Part shown: in pieces, positions 46,495-55,914 of the stretch
How positions within the stretch are numbered: the stretch's first letter is position 1
Layout of the letters: every line of letters begins with the position of its first letter
Assembly (NCBI GenBank): GCA_026003355.1
Contig: BPHC01000006.1
Span: forward strand, 124,001-188,000
Origin: Cyclobacteriaceae bacterium
GTDB taxonomy: Bacteria; Bacteroidota; Bacteroidia; Cytophagales; Cyclobacteriaceae
Length of the DNA stretch: 64,000 bases
Direction: 5' to 3'
Translations under genes and position numbers: made by a program
The notes under the pieces: generated by a model
Told to the model about the DNA's origin: nothing
The model's input: the letters and a program-made list of their open reading frames with translations, nothing else
Databases searched by the model: none

Positions 46495-49400
46495 ATGAGG
46501 AAACTTTTACTGTACTCCATTCTTGTGCTTTCAGCCCCGCTGGGGTTATGGGCGCAGGGGGTTACCACTTCCACCATTATCGGAAAGGTAAGTGGTGCAA
46601 ATGGTGATCCGCTTCCCGGTGCTTCGGTTCTGGCTGTTCATGAGCCTTCGGGCACCCGTTATGGAGCGGCCACTCAGGCCGATGGCCGTTTTACCATTCC
46701 TGGTATGCGGGTAGGAGGACCCTACACAATAACCATTTCTTTTGTGGGCTATCAAACCCAGAAAATCGAAAATATTTACCTTACACTGGGTGTGGCCACC
46801 GATATACCCGTAACCCTTCAGGAAGAAGGTACTGAACTGAGCGAAATTGTTATTACGGGCGACCGGTCAACGATTTTCAGTGCCGACCGTACGGGCGCTG
46901 CCACTTCCATCAACAGGGAGAACATCAACGCCTTACCAACCATTTCGCGCAGAATCGGCGACTTTACCCGCCTTACGCCCCAGGCCTCCGGCAACAACTC
47001 GTTCGCCAACCAGGACAACCGCCTGAACAACATTACGGTGGATGGTTCGTATTTTAACAACTCCTTCGGCCTGGCCGGCCAGCCCGGCGACCGCACCGGG
47101 GTTTCGCCCATTTCGCTGGATGCCATTGAGCAAATTCAGGTAAACATTGCGCCATACGATGTGCGCCAGGGTAACTTTGTAGGCGCAGGCGTAAATACCG
47201 TAACCCGCAGTGGCACCAACACTTTCGAGGGCTCGGTTTATTATCTGTTCAGAAATGATAATCTGGTAGGCACCAAAGCCAAAGAACTTACTTTTGACCC
47301 TGGCAAATTCGACTACAAGCAAATTGGCGCCCGCCTGGGTGGACCAATCATTAAAGACAAGCTCTTTTTCTTCGCATCATTTGAAAACGAAAACCTTGTT
47401 CAGCCCGGCACTACTTTCGTGGCAAGAGATAATGCCGCTGACCCAATAGGGGGCAATGTGACCCGTGTGCTTAAATCAGACCTGGATGCTTTAAGCAATT
47501 ATCTTTTCACTCAATACGGATATGTTACCGGTCCCTATCAGGGATACGACCACGAAACACCGGCAACCAAATACCTGATTAAGCTGGACTACAATCTGAA
47601 CGAAAATAACAAACTAAGCCTGCGTTACAACCACCTTGACTCCAAAACCGATGTGCTGCTTTCCAACTCATCATCGTTAGGATTTGGCAACCGCAGATCC
47701 AACCTCGATGCACTGAACTTCCAGAACTCAAATTATATCATTCTGGAGAATATCCGGTCTATTGTAGCGGAGTGGAACAGCCGCATTGGCGACAATATGT
47801 CTAACAATCTTATAATTGGTTATACCTATCAGGATGAGAGCCGCGACTCAAGGGGTACTTTCTTTCCGTTTGTGGATATTCTTGAGTCAGGAACCACCTA
47901 CACGTCCTTTGGTTTTGAGCCCTTTACCCCCAACAACGAATTGCGGTACAAAACATTCCAGTTGCAGGATAACTTTATATTATATAAAGGAGAGCACACC
48001 CTTACCTTTGGCCTGAGTGCCGAACGTTATGAGTCGGAGAACGTGTTCTTTCCGGGCTCGCAGAGCGTTTATGTTTATAACAGCCTGGCCGATTTTTATG
48101 CCGATACCGATGCCGACCCGCTTAACAACCCTACCCTTAGGCGTTTTCAGGTTCGCTGGTCCAATATTCCCGGCCTTGAAAAACCCGTTCAGCCTTTAAA
48201 AGTGTTTTACACCGGCATTTACGGCCAGGATGAGTGGCGGGTTAATTCCAAACTCAACCTTACACTGGGTCTTCGTGTTGATGTACCCTTCTTTGGCAAA
48301 ACCGGTTACCGGAACGAAGAGGTGGAAACCTTTACCTTTAAAGACGAAAACGGAAACGATGTTACCTATAGAACCGATAAACTGCCTGATCCGAAACCAC
48401 TGTTCTCACCCCGCCTTGGCTTTAACTACGATGTAAAGGGCGATCGCACCACGCAAATCCGCGGGGGTACCGGCATCTTCACCAGCCGACCGGCCTACGT
48501 GTGGATAAGCAACCAGATTGGCAACAACGGTATCCTTACAGGATTTGAGCGTTTAGACAACACTACTGCAAGGCCATTTAATCCGGACCCGAACTTCTAC
48601 AAGCCAGCAACGGTAACCGGGGCCCCGGCTGCCTCATATGAGCTGGCCCTTACAGACCCTGACTTTAAGTTTCCGCAAATCTGGAGAACCAATTTGGCCG
48701 TTGACCAGAAACTGCCTTTCGGTTTTATAGGCACCCTGGATCTGATTTACAGCCGTGATGTAAACGGCATTTACTACATCAACGCCAACCTGGCCGATCC
48801 TACCTCAAACTTTACCGGTGCCGATACGCGGCCGCGGTACGCTGCCAACCCGGCCAACCGCATCGTTGCAAAAATTGATAATGCCATTGTACTTAAAAAC
48901 CAGAACGTAGGTTATGCGTACAATATCTCGGCCTCTATTGAAAGACCGTTCAGCAACGGCTTGTACTTTAAAGCAGGCTATAACTACGGTATTTCCAAAA
49001 ACACCGTTGATCCGGGCAGCATTGCTTTCGGCTCCTGGAACAACAACCCGCATACGGGCAATCCGAATAACCCTGGTCGCAGCTTTTCTGCCAACAGTGC
49101 AGGACATCGCGTGTTTTTAGCGGCCACCTATTCGTTTAAGTTTGGCACCACCGTATCGCTGTTCTGGGAAGGATTCAATGCCGGTAACGGATCGTATGTA
49201 TTCTCAGGAGATTTGAACCGCGATGGCGGTACAGCAAACGATTTGATTTACATACCGCGCGATGTTAGCGAAATGAACTTTGAAGCATATACCGCCTCCA
49301 GCAGAACCTTTACCGTTGCCGAGCAACAGGCTGCCTGGGAAGCATTTATACAACAGGATAAATACCTGAGCGCAAACCGCGGCAAGTATGCCGAACGGGG

Positions 49401-49749
49401 GGCTGTTTTTCTGCCCATGGTATATCGTGCCGACTTTAGCCTGCAGCAGAACATTGTTAAAAACATAGGTAAAAACAAAAACACCCTGCAATTGCGCATA
49501 GATATTCTTAACGTAGGTAACCTGTTAAACAAAAACTGGGGTGTTGGCCAGGCCTTTGTTACCACCACACCGCTTATTGCACGTGGTGTTGATGTAGACG
49601 GTAAGGCCCTGTACAGGTTGCGCAATTTTGGCAACCTGCTGCTGGGCGAAACCGCTCCGGGCGAACTTAATCCCAAGTCGTTCCAGCAAACACTTGGCGT
49701 TGCAGATGTTTATCGCATACAATTTGGTGTTCGGTACAGCTTTAACTAA
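46495..49749 (+). CDS. Oar-like TonB-dependent receptor
   Basis: A 1084-residue outer-membrane protein with a signal peptide (LLLYSILVLSAPLGLWAQ), a carboxypeptidase-like domain (STIIGKVSGANGDPLPGASV to about 110), a plug (LSEIVITGDRSTIFSADRTG, INALPTISRRIGDFTRLTPQ) and a large barrel, ending RIQFGVRYSFN. The pattern is that of Oar of Myxococcus and its many Bacteroidota relatives, which differ from SusC in lacking the SusC signature and a SusD partner. Its ligand is unknown; some relatives help secrete proteases. A terminator follows. Confidence 0.93.
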   Translation: MRKLLLYSILVLSAPLGLWAQGVTTSTIIGKVSGANGDPLPGASVLAVHEPSGTRYGAATQADGRFTIPGMRVGGPYTITISFVGYQTQKIENIYLTLGVATDIPVTLQEEGTELSEIVITGDRSTIFSADRTGAATSINRENINALPTISRRIGDFTRLTPQASGNNSFANQDNRLNNITVDGSYFNNSFGLAGQPGDRTGVSPISLDAIEQIQVNIAPYDVRQGNFVGAGVNTVTRSGTNTFEGSVYYLFRNDNLVGTKAKELTFDPGKFDYKQIGARLGGPIIKDKLFFFASFENENLVQPGTTFVARDNAADPIGGNVTRVLKSDLDALSNYLFTQYGYVTGPYQGYDHETPATKYLIKLDYNLNENNKLSLRYNHLDSKTDVLLSNSSSLGFGNRRSNLDALNFQNSNYIILENIRSIVAEWNSRIGDNMSNNLIIGYTYQDESRDSRGTFFPFVDILESGTTYTSFGFEPFTPNNELRYKTFQLQDNFILYKGEHTLTFGLSAERYESENVFFPGSQSVYVYNSLADFYADTDADPLNNPTLRRFQVRWSNIPGLEKPVQPLKVFYTGIYGQDEWRVNSKLNLTLGLRVDVPFFGKTGYRNEEVETFTFKDENGNDVTYRTDKLPDPKPLFSPRLGFNYDVKGDRTTQIRGGTGIFTSRPAYVWISNQIGNNGILTGFERLDNTTARPFNPDPNFYKPATVTGAPAASYELALTDPDFKFPQIWRTNLAVDQKLPFGFIGTLDLIYSRDVNGIYYINANLADPTSNFTGADTRPRYAANPANRIVAKIDNAIVLKNQNVGYAYNISASIERPFSNGLYFKAGYNYGISKNTVDPGSIAFGSWNNNPHTGNPNNPGRSFSANSAGHRVFLAATYSFKFGTTVSLFWEGFNAGNGSYVFSGDLNRDGGTANDLIYIPRDVSEMNFEAYTASSRTFTVAEQQAAWEAFIQQDKYLSANRGKYAERGAVFLPMVYRADFSLQQNIVKNIGKNKNTLQLRIDILNVGNLLNKNWGVGQAFVTTTPLIARGVDVDGKALYRLRNFGNLLLGETAPGELNPKSFQQTLGVADVYRIQFGVRYSFN

Positions 49750-49770
49750 GCTTTAAAACCAACCATTTCA

Positions 49771-49797
49771 AAAAAGAGGCCTGCGGGCCTCTTTTTT
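49771..49797 (+). terminator. Intrinsic terminator after the Oar-like gene
   Basis: An 11-bp stem (aaaaagaggcc / ggcctcttttt) with a 4-base loop and a T run. It is followed 30 bases later by the MltF-like gene. Confidence 0.85.
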
Positions 49798-49826
49798 GTT
49801 TTCCTGCTTTTGGTTATTTTTCTATT

Positions 49827-51249
49827 GTGATACACCGCAAAACACCTTTTCTTTTGGCGCTGCTGCTGTTTCCGGGCAGTTGCAACCAGGTGTCGTCTGC
49901 CCTGCAGGGTCCGGAACCCCTGCCCGACCTGGCTGCAATTAAACAACGCGGATACATCACCGCCCTGGTAGACAATAACTCCTACAGCTATTTTATTTAC
50001 AGAGGCCAGCCTATGGGCTTCGAGTACGAGCTGCTGCAGCTTTTGGCTAAGTACCTGCAGGTAGACCTGCACCTCAGGCTGGGCTCAGGCATTGAAACAG
50101 GTATAGAAAAGTTAAACCGGGGAGAAGTGGATATACTGGCTTATCCGTTAACCGTTACGCTGGAACGCACCCGCATGGTTCATTTTATTAGACCATTATT
50201 TGAATCGCAACAGGTGCTGGTACAGCGCAAGCCTGCCAACTGGCAAACCCTTACGGCCGATGATATAGACCGCCAGCTTATACGCAAACCCGCTGACCTT
50301 ATTGGTAAAGAAGTGTACGTAATGCACAACTCCAGCTTTGCGCAGCGGCTGCGCAATCTTTCGGAAGAAACAGGTGGCGAAATAATAGTTCGCGAAGACA
50401 GTGCCAATGCCACCAGCGAGTCGTTAATACAGGCTGTTGCCGAAGGACGAATTGATTATACCGTTACAGACAGCTACCTGGCAGAGGTAAATGCCGTGTT
50501 ATACCCAAACCTGGACATTGCAACCATCCTTAGCCTGCCCCAGCAAATTGCCTGGGCAGTACGGCACACTGCCCCGCAACTGCTGGAAGCTGTAAACCTA
50601 TGGCTGGCCCGGATTAAAAAAGAGCCAACCTTTATGGTTATTTACAACCGGTATTTTAAAAGTCCCCGCACCTTGCAGCAAAAAATTCAAAGCGATTATT
50701 CATCGCTGGGTGGCAATAAAATTTCGCCCTACGACCGCTGGATAAAAGAAGGGGCCGAGCGTTTGAACTGGGACTGGCGGCTGCTGGCGGCAGTTATTTA
50801 TCAGGAATCACGTTTCGACCCCAACGCTGAATCCTGGGCCGGAGCTGTGGGCCTCATGCAGCTTATGCCCGAAACAGCCGCGCAGTACGGGGTGTCGAAC
50901 CCGCTGGACCCTGCCCAGAACATTCGTGCAGGAGTTAAGTTTTTAAAACATCTGCAGCAATACTGGATAAAGGAAAACGTAGCCGAAGAAGATCTGATTA
51001 AGTTTGTGCTGGCCAGTTACAATGCCGGCCTGTCGCATATTATCGATGCCCGCAAGCTTACCCATAAAATACGGAGGCAACCCGGCCACTTGGGCCGATG
51101 TGGAATTTTACCTGCTTAAAAAATCCGATCCCAAATATTATAAAGACCCTGTTGTAATGGCCGGATATTGCCTGTGCACTGAGCCTGTTAATTACATAAA
51201 AGAGGTACTGCGGATGTTTGAAGTGTACTCGCAGCATATCAGCGCCTGA
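49827..51249 (+). CDS. MltF-like lytic transglycosylase, frameshifted
   Basis: Starts with GTG. An N-terminal signal (FLLALLLFPGSC, a possible but imperfect lipobox) leads into a solute-binding-protein-3 domain (about 45-270, YSYFIYRGQPMGFEYELLQL, VTDSYLAEVNAVLYP), then an SLT domain (VIYQESRFDPNAESWAGAVG, LMQLMPETAAQYGV, ASYNAGLSHIIDARKL). This is the architecture of MltF. After THK the frame breaks: one extra A in the run 51066-51069 is needed to continue as YGGNPATWADVEFYLLKKSD to the end at 51249. Restored length is 473 residues. It cleaves peptidoglycan glycan strands. Confidence 0.88.
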
Positions 51250-51254
51250 TGCGG

Positions 51255-51764
51255 CTACCGGAACTTGGGCTCTTCGATGGGTGTACGCTCAAGTCCGCTG
51301 AAATTCATCCCGGAAAGGATAGCGTTCAGAACCGACTCATCGGCATTTTCGCAGGTAATGTTCAGAAAAAACCGCATGTTAATACCCAACGCTATTCTGC
51401 AGGTACTTCCATCCAGTTGCCTCCGATAGTAGTCGTACCGGTTACCGGAGCGGGTTGTGCTGCCTTCAGCCACATTATCAACCGGTGATATGCCGGTGTT
51501 TGATGCCTGGCTGTACATAATCAGTGCATTGTTGTAATCAAACAACAGAATTTTAATTTTTTGCCGGGCCCGGGCAAAACTTCGCTCAGCCATTGAATAA
51601 GAAAGCGTACCTATTTTAATGGTTCTGGCTACCGGCTCTCCCGCCGGTTTAAATCCTTCTACCGTTGTGGGTATAAGTTTCAGCAGCTCTTCGGGCGCCA
51701 GCACAGGACGGTCCTGTGCCCACACCATCGGACTGACTGCCATGAAAAATACCAACCGGAACAT
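51255..51764 (-). CDS. Secreted protein of unknown function, 169 aa
   Basis: A signal peptide (MFRLVFFMAVSPMVWAQ) then a soluble domain with ELLKLIPTTVEGFKPAGEPV, FDYNNALIMYSQASNTG and two cysteines (STCRIAL, NITCENAD). I do not know the family. It lies downstream of kmo by 51 bases but has its own -7 box, so it may not belong to the kynurenine unit. It converges with the MltF-like gene. Confidence 0.65.
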   Translation of the reverse strand: MFRLVFFMAVSPMVWAQDRPVLAPEELLKLIPTTVEGFKPAGEPVARTIKIGTLSYSMAERSFARARQKIKILLFDYNNALIMYSQASNTGISPVDNVAEGSTTRSGNRYDYYRRQLDGSTCRIALGINMRFFLNITCENADESVLNAILSGMNFSGLERTPIEEPKFR

Positions 51765-51777
51765 ACTGAGGTTCTAT

Positions 51778-51785
51778 CAAATATA
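51778..51785 (-). promoter_or_regulatory. -7 box of the 169-aa gene (TATATTTG)
   Basis: Exact TAnnTTTG match on the minus strand, 13 bases before the start at 51764, inside the gap after kmo. Confidence 0.4.
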
Positions 51786-51815
51786 AAACCTCTCTTCTAA
51801 ATTACCATTATCCTC

Positions 51816-53141
51816 CTACAGCCGGCTAACGATGGACTGGAAATCCAGTTGTTCCCAGGTACGGGCAATGCCGGGGGTGCGCATTACCTCGTCCATAATG
51901 GCCTGTTGTTTTTGGCCAACTTCAAGTGCATAAGCATAAGGCAGGTCATCGCAAAAAGTAACCATGGTATAGAGGGGTATCCACCTGTCGGGATAAAGGT
52001 CATGCAGTCGGGCCTCAATTTTTTTGCGAAGCAAAAAATCATCATCGGCTACGCGGTCGCGCATCTCCACAAAATTATCCAGCGCCAGCTGTGCTATAGC
52101 ATCGGCATCGGGTTTGCGCAATTTTTCAAATTCGGGCAGCACATGTTTCCAGTTATCATCATACTGGTTAAGCAGGTCGTTAAGAATACGGCAGTCTTCA
52201 AAACCGGCATTCATACCCTGCCCGTAAAAAGGTACTATGGCATGCGCTGCATCGCCTATAAGCAGGGTACTGTGGCGATGCCAGGGAAAACACTGTATGG
52301 TAACCAGCGATCCGGTGGGGTTGTCGCGAAAATCTTCTGCAAGGGCCGGCATAAGCGGTACGGCATCGGGGAAGTGTTGGCTGAAAAATGCTTTTACATC
52401 TTCCGGTTTTTTAAGTTTTTTAAACGATTCTGCTCCTTCGAAAGGAAGAAAGAGGGTACAGGTAAATGATTTATCAGGATTGGGCAGGGCTATAAGCATA
52501 AAGCTTTTGCGCGGCCAGATGTGGAGGGCATTTGGTTCAAGCTGAAAGTCACCGCTGTCGGATGGCGGAATACGCAGCTCTTTGTAACCGTGTTCAATGT
52601 AGCTTTGGCGAAGCTCGAATCTGTCGGTTTGCTGCATGGCCAGCCGCACAGCTGAAAAGGCGCCATCGGCACCGATAATCACATCGAACGTTTTATGCTG
52701 CACAGCCTGATGGTGCTGAAGGGTGAGCCCGGTTTTTTGAAAATCCACATGAAGGCAGCGGTGTTCAAAGAAAAATTCTGCTCCGGCCTTTTCGGCTTCG
52801 GTAAGCAGCACTGTATTGAGGCCGCCACGCGACACGGAGTTAATGTATTGTCCGTCTTTTCCGTAGGGCTGAAACACCTGTTTATCATCATGTATCATGC
52901 GGCCGTGCATGGGTATGGCATTCTTTTTCAGCATGGCGGCCAGCCCCACTTCGCTGAGTGCGCGTATGCCGCGGTTGCTCAGTGCCAGGTTAATGGAACG
53001 TCCGCCTTCGATAAGGTGTTTGCGCATGTCGGGCCGGCGTTCGAATACGGAAACGCGGTAGCCGCGACGGGCCAGATAAATGGCCAGGAGCGAGCCAACC
53101 AGTCCGGCCCCTACAATGGCAATATGGTGCTGATGCCTCAT
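51816..53141 (-). CDS. kmo: Kynurenine 3-monooxygenase
   Basis: A 441-residue FAD monooxygenase. The FAD loop is IVGAGLVGSLLAIYLARRGY, with INLALSNRGIRALSEVGL, the DG motif DVIIGADGAFSAVR and the GD motif TLLIGDAAHAIVPFYGQGMN. The C-terminal helix region resembles the eukaryotic enzyme, FGMR-type substrate residues cannot be fixed by eye. It hydroxylates kynurenine to 3-hydroxykynurenine with NADPH. It is the third gene of haao-kynU-kmo. Confidence 0.94.
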   Translation of the reverse strand: MRHQHHIAIVGAGLVGSLLAIYLARRGYRVSVFERRPDMRKHLIEGGRSINLALSNRGIRALSEVGLAAMLKKNAIPMHGRMIHDDKQVFQPYGKDGQYINSVSRGGLNTVLLTEAEKAGAEFFFEHRCLHVDFQKTGLTLQHHQAVQHKTFDVIIGADGAFSAVRLAMQQTDRFELRQSYIEHGYKELRIPPSDSGDFQLEPNALHIWPRKSFMLIALPNPDKSFTCTLFLPFEGAESFKKLKKPEDVKAFFSQHFPDAVPLMPALAEDFRDNPTGSLVTIQCFPWHRHSTLLIGDAAHAIVPFYGQGMNAGFEDCRILNDLLNQYDDNWKHVLPEFEKLRKPDADAIAQLALDNFVEMRDRVADDDFLLRKKIEARLHDLYPDRWIPLYTMVTFCDDLPYAYALEVGQKQQAIMDEVMRTPGIARTWEQLDFQSIVSRL

Positions 53142-53186
53142 GAGCCGGAATATAGCAGATTAACGGAAAAATGGCGCTGATTCTGG

Positions 53187-54455
53187 TCAGCTGGTTTTGA
53201 GGGCATTCCGGAAGATTTTCGCAAACCGGTACACTTCTTCGAAGGTATTGTAGAGGGGCACTGGCGCGAGCCGGATTACATCCGGCTCGCGCCAGTCGGC
53301 CATCACCCCCGACTTCAGCAGCTTTCTGTAAACCTCCCTGCCTTTGCGCTTCATCAGCACCGAAAGCTGGCAGCCACGTTCATCGGCACCGGAAGGAGTA
53401 ATTATACAAAAGTTCTTTTCGCCCATTTCTTTTAACAGGTATTCCAGGTAACCCGTAAGCAAAATACTTTTTCTGCGCAGCGGCTTTAACCCGGCCTTAT
53501 TGAAAATTTCAAGGGCAGCCAGTTGTGCTGCTCCGGCCAGCACCGGAAAGTTCGAAACCTGCCAGCCTTCGGCCCCTGCCATTGCTTTAAAACCACGCCG
53601 CATTTTAAAACGCTCGGCTTCTTCATGACCCCACCAGCCCGCAAAGCGGGGCAGTGAAAAATTCCTGCCGTGCCGCTCATGAACAAATGCACCGGCCACG
53701 CTTCCCGGCCCGGAGTTCAGGTATTTGTAACTGCACCACACGGCAAAGTCAACGTCATCGTCATGGAGGTTAAGGGGAACATTTCCCACAGCATGAGCCA
53801 GGTCGAAACCGGCAACTGCACCAACGGCATGTGCAGCACGGGTTATGGCCGGAATGTTAAAAAACTGGCCGGTATAATATTGTACCCCGCTAAATAACAC
53901 CAGGGCCAACGATGGACCGTTGTCTTCAATGGCCTTCACAATATCATCCGTTCGCAGGGTATACTCACCTGGCCGGGGCCTGAGTTCAATCCACGCCCGG
54001 GCCGGGTCGTACCCATGAAAGCGGAGTTGTGATTCGATGGCGTACATATCAGAAGAGAAAGCTCCGGCCTCGCTTAATATTTTAAAACGCGTAGCTGTAG
54101 GCCGGTAAAAAGACACCATAAGCAGATGCAGGTTTACCGTAAGCTGATTCATGGCCACCACTTCGTGCGGCTTTGCACCTGTTAACTTTGCCAGGTTACG
54201 GGTAAAAAATTTATGGTAATGCAGCCAGGGTCGCTTTGCATGCAAATGCCCATCTACACCCAGCCGCGCCCAATCGTTTAACTCCTGTTTTACAAATGCT
54301 GCCGCACCAACAGGCTGCAGTCCCAGCGAATTACCGGTAAAGTAAATAACCGGCCTGCCGCTATGGCGCGGAATGCGAAAACTTTTGCGATACGTGCGCA
54401 GGGGGTCCTGCCGATCCAGCGTATGGGCAAATGCCAGGCTGTTTTCGAATTTCAT
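53187..54455 (-). CDS. kynU: Kynureninase
   Basis: A 422-residue PLP enzyme of fold type I. It shows YFTGNSLGLQP near the N-terminus, MNQLTVNLHLLM, FDLAHAVGNVPLNLHDDDVD and the PLP lysine in CSYKYLNSGPGSVAGAFVHE. It cleaves kynurenine or 3-hydroxykynurenine to (3-hydroxy)anthranilate and alanine. With kmo next to it, 3-hydroxykynurenine is the likely substrate. It lies 46 bases after haao and 45 before kmo. Confidence 0.95.
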   Translation of the reverse strand: MKFENSLAFAHTLDRQDPLRTYRKSFRIPRHSGRPVIYFTGNSLGLQPVGAAAFVKQELNDWARLGVDGHLHAKRPWLHYHKFFTRNLAKLTGAKPHEVVAMNQLTVNLHLLMVSFYRPTATRFKILSEAGAFSSDMYAIESQLRFHGYDPARAWIELRPRPGEYTLRTDDIVKAIEDNGPSLALVLFSGVQYYTGQFFNIPAITRAAHAVGAVAGFDLAHAVGNVPLNLHDDDVDFAVWCSYKYLNSGPGSVAGAFVHERHGRNFSLPRFAGWWGHEEAERFKMRRGFKAMAGAEGWQVSNFPVLAGAAQLAALEIFNKAGLKPLRRKSILLTGYLEYLLKEMGEKNFCIITPSGADERGCQLSVLMKRKGREVYRKLLKSGVMADWREPDVIRLAPVPLYNTFEEVYRFAKIFRNALKTS

Positions 54456-54501
54456 TAGAAGGAAAAAAATTAATCAAAACTGTGGCTCTGTGCCCTTACT
54501 T

Positions 54502-55032
54502 TTAAATAAACCTCGGATCGGCTTCCATTACCGTTCCGCATTTTTTACAGGTGCGCAGTTCAACGCTGCCGTAAAACTCCCGGAACCTCGGCAAAAAATC
54601 TTTTTCAATATTTTCCAGATGGAAGCGGTATTCATGTAACAGGTTGTTGCAATTATCGCAATACCATTGCAGGCCATCCAGAATTTCGGGTTCGGGGCGC
54701 TTGCATTCAATTACCAATCCTACTGTGTTGGCTGGTCTTTCCGGGCGATGGGGCACCCGCGCAGGCAGCAAAAACATTTCGCCTTCTTTTATCGGTATAT
54801 CCACCGGTTTACCATCTTCCTGAATGCGCACGTTAATGTCGCCTTCCAGCTGGTAAAACAACTCTTCTGTTTCGTTAAAATGATAGTCTTTTCGGGCATT
54901 GGGGCCACCCACTATCATCACAATATAGTCGCCCGCATCGGAATAGAGGTTTTTGTTGCCCACCGGTGGCTTAAGCAAATCGCGGTTCCGGCGTATCCAA
55001 TCCTGCAGATTAAACGGTCTTTGAATGGCCAT
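54502..55032 (-). CDS. nbaC: 3-hydroxyanthranilate 3,4-dioxygenase
   Basis: A 176-residue cupin. Iron ligands are His51, Glu57 and His95 (DYHFNETEELFYQ, PARVPHRPERP). The C-terminal rubredoxin-type site has WYCDNCNNL and RTCKKCGTV. It opens the ring of 3-hydroxyanthranilate to 2-amino-3-carboxymuconate semialdehyde, which leads either to quinolinate and NAD or, via a decarboxylase, to glutarate. It heads the minus-strand unit, divergent from the SDR gene. Confidence 0.95.
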   Translation of the reverse strand: MAIQRPFNLQDWIRRNRDLLKPPVGNKNLYSDAGDYIVMIVGGPNARKDYHFNETEELFYQLEGDINVRIQEDGKPVDIPIKEGEMFLLPARVPHRPERPANTVGLVIECKRPEPEILDGLQWYCDNCNNLLHEYRFHLENIEKDFLPRFREFYGSVELRTCKKCGTVMEADPRFI

Positions 55033-55120
55033 GGGTAAAAATTGTTAACGTGGTTTCGGTTTGCACTTGCTAAATTACGGAAATCCCGCTTGGTTTACCG
55101 AACCTTAAAAACAAACCGGC

Positions 55121-55909
55121 ATGAATCTGGATTTAACCGGCAAAAATGCGCTGGTTTGCGGAAGCACCCAGGGCATTGGCAGGGCAGCCGCTATTGAGCT
55201 GGCAAACCTTGGGGCTTCCGTAACCCTGTTTGCACGCAACACCGAAAAACTAAAAGAAACCCTTGCAGATCTGCCCGTACTGCACCGGCAACAGCAACAT
55301 AATTTTCTTGCAGCCGACTTCCACTGGCCCGACCAGGTAGGAAAAACCATTGATGATTATGCCTCTGCCCAAACCATTCATATTCTGGTAAACAATACGG
55401 GCGGGCCACCCGGCGGTACGGCCATTGACGCCACTATTGATGACTACCGGATGGCCTTTAACAGCCACCTTATCTGTAACCAGCTTATTACGCAGGCGCT
55501 TGTGCCCGGCATGAAAAAGGAAGGTTACGGGCGCATCATCAACATCATATCCACCTCTGTTAAGATGCCCATACGCGGACTGGGCGTGAGCAATACCATA
55601 CGCGGTGCAGTGGCCAGCTGGGCCAAAACCCTGTCGCTGGAACTTGCACCCTTTGGCATTACGGTTAACAATGTGTTGCCGGGCGCTACCCAAACCGGCA
55701 GACTGGACAGCCTGATAAGCACCCGCGCAGCAAAACTCGGAATTAAAGAAGAGAAAGTAAGGCAGGAGATGATTCAGGAGATACCCGCAGGGCGCATTGG
55801 AAGACCGGAAGAAGTGGCCGCTGCCATAGCCTTTCTGGCCACACCCGCTGCCGCCTACATAAATGGCATTAACCTGCCCGTTGATGGCGGACGAACAGGA
55901 TGTTTGTAA
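55121..55909 (+). CDS. Atypical SDR, catalytic Tyr and Lys missing
   Basis: A 262-residue Rossmann protein close to 3-oxoacyl-ACP reductases. The cofactor motif is GSTQGIG (14-20) and NNTGG at 91-95. Ser144 is present, but the Tyr-x-x-x-Lys position reads Ser157-Asn-Thr-Ile-Arg161, so both catalytic Tyr and Lys are absent. This matches the divergent BKR-like SDR subgroup (cd05344 as I recall). The role in kynurenine breakdown is unknown. The gene ends 5 bases before the aldehyde dehydrogenase and probably forms an operon with it. Confidence 0.85.
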   Translation: MNLDLTGKNALVCGSTQGIGRAAAIELANLGASVTLFARNTEKLKETLADLPVLHRQQQHNFLAADFHWPDQVGKTIDDYASAQTIHILVNNTGGPPGGTAIDATIDDYRMAFNSHLICNQLITQALVPGMKKEGYGRIINIISTSVKMPIRGLGVSNTIRGAVASWAKTLSLELAPFGITVNNVLPGATQTGRLDSLISTRAAKLGIKEEKVRQEMIQEIPAGRIGRPEEVAAAIAFLATPAAAYINGINLPVDGGRTGCL

Positions 55910-55914
55910 CTGGT

